DNA of 64,000 nucleotides from Flavobacteriales bacterium (GTDB lineage Bacteria > Bacteroidota > Bacteroidia > Flavobacteriales_F > PHOS-HE28), in the NCBI GenBank assembly GCA_020852835.1, contig JADZAC010000045.1, positions 1 through 64,000 on the forward strand, written 5' to 3'. This document shows, piece after piece, positions 62,907 through 64,000 of this stretch (the stretch's first letter is position 1; each line of letters begins with the position of its first letter). The notes beneath the pieces were generated by a model. It did not search any database and had not been told where the DNA came from. It was given only the letters and a program-made list of their open reading frames with translations. Made by a program: the position numbers and the translations under genes.

Positions 62907-63854
62907 ATGCTCAACCGCCGATTTCTCCGCACCAAGGTCTACCAGGCGCTCTACGCCCATGAGCAGAGCGCCGGGGGCAGTGCGGCGAGGAACGAGAAGG
63001 AATTGCTGCTGGGCGTAGCCCGCACGTACGACCTGTATGTGCATCTGCTGATGATCTTCGGCGAATTGCGGCGGGCTGCGGAAAATCGCATTGAGGAGCG
63101 CAAAGCCAAGCGCCTGCCCACCCAGGAAGACCTGGCGCCCGATCGCCGCTTCGCGGACGATCCCTACCTCGTCCTGCTCAGTGAAAGCCGGAGCTTGCTG
63201 GCCGAGGCCGAACAGCGCAAAGTGGGCTGGGTGGGGGAAATGCACCTGATGGCCCAGTTGTACAAACAGGTGGAATCCAGTCCGCAGTACAAGGCGTTCA
63301 TGTCAGCGGACCAGGTGACTGAAGCCATGCAGCGCACCTTGCTGGTGGACCTGTTCGTGGAGCACATCGCCCAATCGGAGCATTTGCATGAGCATGTGGA
63401 AGCACGCTCGATCCATTGGCTGGAGGATCTGGACCTGGCCTGCGCCATGGTCAAACGTTTGTTGGAGCACATGAACCTGCAAGCCATGGACCTCGATCTG
63501 CAGGAGCTGGGCGCCGATGCTGCCGAGGAAAAGGCCTTCGTCACCACGCTCTACCGTGAAACCATCGGGAACAAGGCGCAGGATGAGGCGTTGATCGCCG
63601 AACGTGCGAAAAACTGGGAAGCCGACCGGATCGCATTGAGCGACATGTTGCTCATGCGCATGGCCCTCACCGAAGTGCGCAGCTTCGAACAGATCCCGGT
63701 GAAAGTGACGCTCAACGAATACATCGAGATCGCCAAGGCCTACAGCACCCCCAAGAGCAAAAGCTTCATCAACGGCATCTTGGACAAGCTCTTTGCCGAG
63801 ATGAAGGCAGACGGAACCATCCGCAAGGTGGGTCGGGGCCTGCTCGAAAATTGA
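62907..63854 (+). CDS. nusB: Transcription antitermination factor NusB (long Bacteroidota form)
   Basis: 315 aa, about twice the length of E. coli NusB. The N-terminal opening MLNRRFLRTKVYQALYA and the C-terminal domain (KNWEADRIALSDMLLMRMALTE, FEQIPVKVTLNEYIEIAKAYS, SKSFINGILDKL) are NusB signatures; about 120 residues inserted between them are helical. It binds boxA RNA with NusE in rRNA antitermination. The lipoprotein gene starts 5 bases after its stop. Confidence 0.93.
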   Translation: MLNRRFLRTKVYQALYAHEQSAGGSAARNEKELLLGVARTYDLYVHLLMIFGELRRAAENRIEERKAKRLPTQEDLAPDRRFADDPYLVLLSESRSLLAEAEQRKVGWVGEMHLMAQLYKQVESSPQYKAFMSADQVTEAMQRTLLVDLFVEHIAQSEHLHEHVEARSIHWLEDLDLACAMVKRLLEHMNLQAMDLDLQELGADAAEEKAFVTTLYRETIGNKAQDEALIAERAKNWEADRIALSDMLLMRMALTEVRSFEQIPVKVTLNEYIEIAKAYSTPKSKSFINGILDKLFAEMKADGTIRKVGRGLLEN

Positions 63855-63859
63855 ACATC

Positions 63860-64000
63860 ATGTGCACTTCACCCAGGACACGCCAAAGCACGGGGGCCAT
63901 GCCGCTCATCACTCCGGTGCTGCTGCTGGCGCTGGTCTCATTGCCGGGCTGCCTGCTTACCGATCACAGTGAAAACACGGACGGGATCTCCACCACCGAT
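63860..64000 (+). CDS. Lipoprotein, 5' part only
   Basis: 47 codons to the window edge, starting 5 bases after nusB. A basic N-region leads to a hydrophobic segment (MPLITPVLLLALVSLPGC) with lipobox LPGC, then a Ser/Asp/Thr linker. An internal ATG 13 codons in could be the true start. In Bacteroidota a DUF1573 lipoprotein often follows nusB, but the visible part is too short to tell. Confidence 0.55.
   Translation, partial: MCTSPRTRQSTGAMPLITPVLLLALVSLPGCLLTDHSENTDGISTTD

Overview
The window looks like a chromosomal stretch from a GC-rich (by eye about 60% G+C) member of the Bacteroidota, most likely the Flavobacteriales. Seven secreted proteins end in type IX secretion (T9SS) sorting domains. 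Promoters follow the Bacteroidota -7 pattern TAnnTTTG. The bacillithiol enzyme BshC, the long NusB variant, a DUF3276/PUR protein and the SiaABC module also fit this group. I found no rRNA, tRNA, phage, IS transposase or CRISPR array. Genes are densely packed, and almost every long reading frame antisense to a gene is a codon-composition shadow.

Layout. 1-4748: the N-terminal 1582 codons of a giant secreted beta-helix protein that runs off the left edge. 5006-10493: a four-gene, translationally coupled operon encoding a TonB-dependent receptor, a TPR/SpoIIE-type phosphatase (SiaA-like), a SiaB-type kinase and SiaC. 11010-19468: housekeeping and envelope genes (RimO, secreted unknown, haem-binding protein, anchored papain-like protease, BshC, TerB-like protein, universal stress protein) plus a cluster of nested hairpins at 12410-12643. 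19484-28601: T9SS cargo, namely a 1282-aa lamin-tail/Calx-beta protein, a tandemly duplicated pair of about 330 aa with heptamer repeat tracts, and an M1 peptidase. 28598-42295: XerD, AroQ, a glycosyltransferase, a Trp/Tyr/Gly-rich secreted protein, an RlmD-type methyltransferase, small envelope or metal-binding proteins, AroC, a TlpA-like thioredoxin and RF3. 42432-48953: a T9SS sugar-dehydrogenase-like propeller and a 1586-aa T9SS protein with nested domains.

49319-53846 is a tight operon of glutamate dehydrogenase, the three proton-translocating transhydrogenase subunits and an Rnk/GreA-like protein, so glutamate catabolism and nicotinamide redox balance are wired together. 54321-64000 holds a 90-aa orphan protein, a YceI lipoprotein, a beta-oxidation/phenylacetate-type pair, a T9SS endonuclease I with a rhodanese, a PUR protein, an ABC exporter with a non-canonical ATPase motif, leucine dehydrogenase, NusB and the start of a lipoprotein.

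The item most worth following is the receptor-SiaABC operon: an outer-membrane receptor apparently wired to a periplasmic TPR sensor phosphatase and a partner switch, with no diguanylate cyclase in the window. Also notable are promoter elements placed so close to start codons that many transcripts should be leaderless, and the two fibronectin domains that each carry another domain in the same loop. All calls come from reading the sequence; no database search was run.
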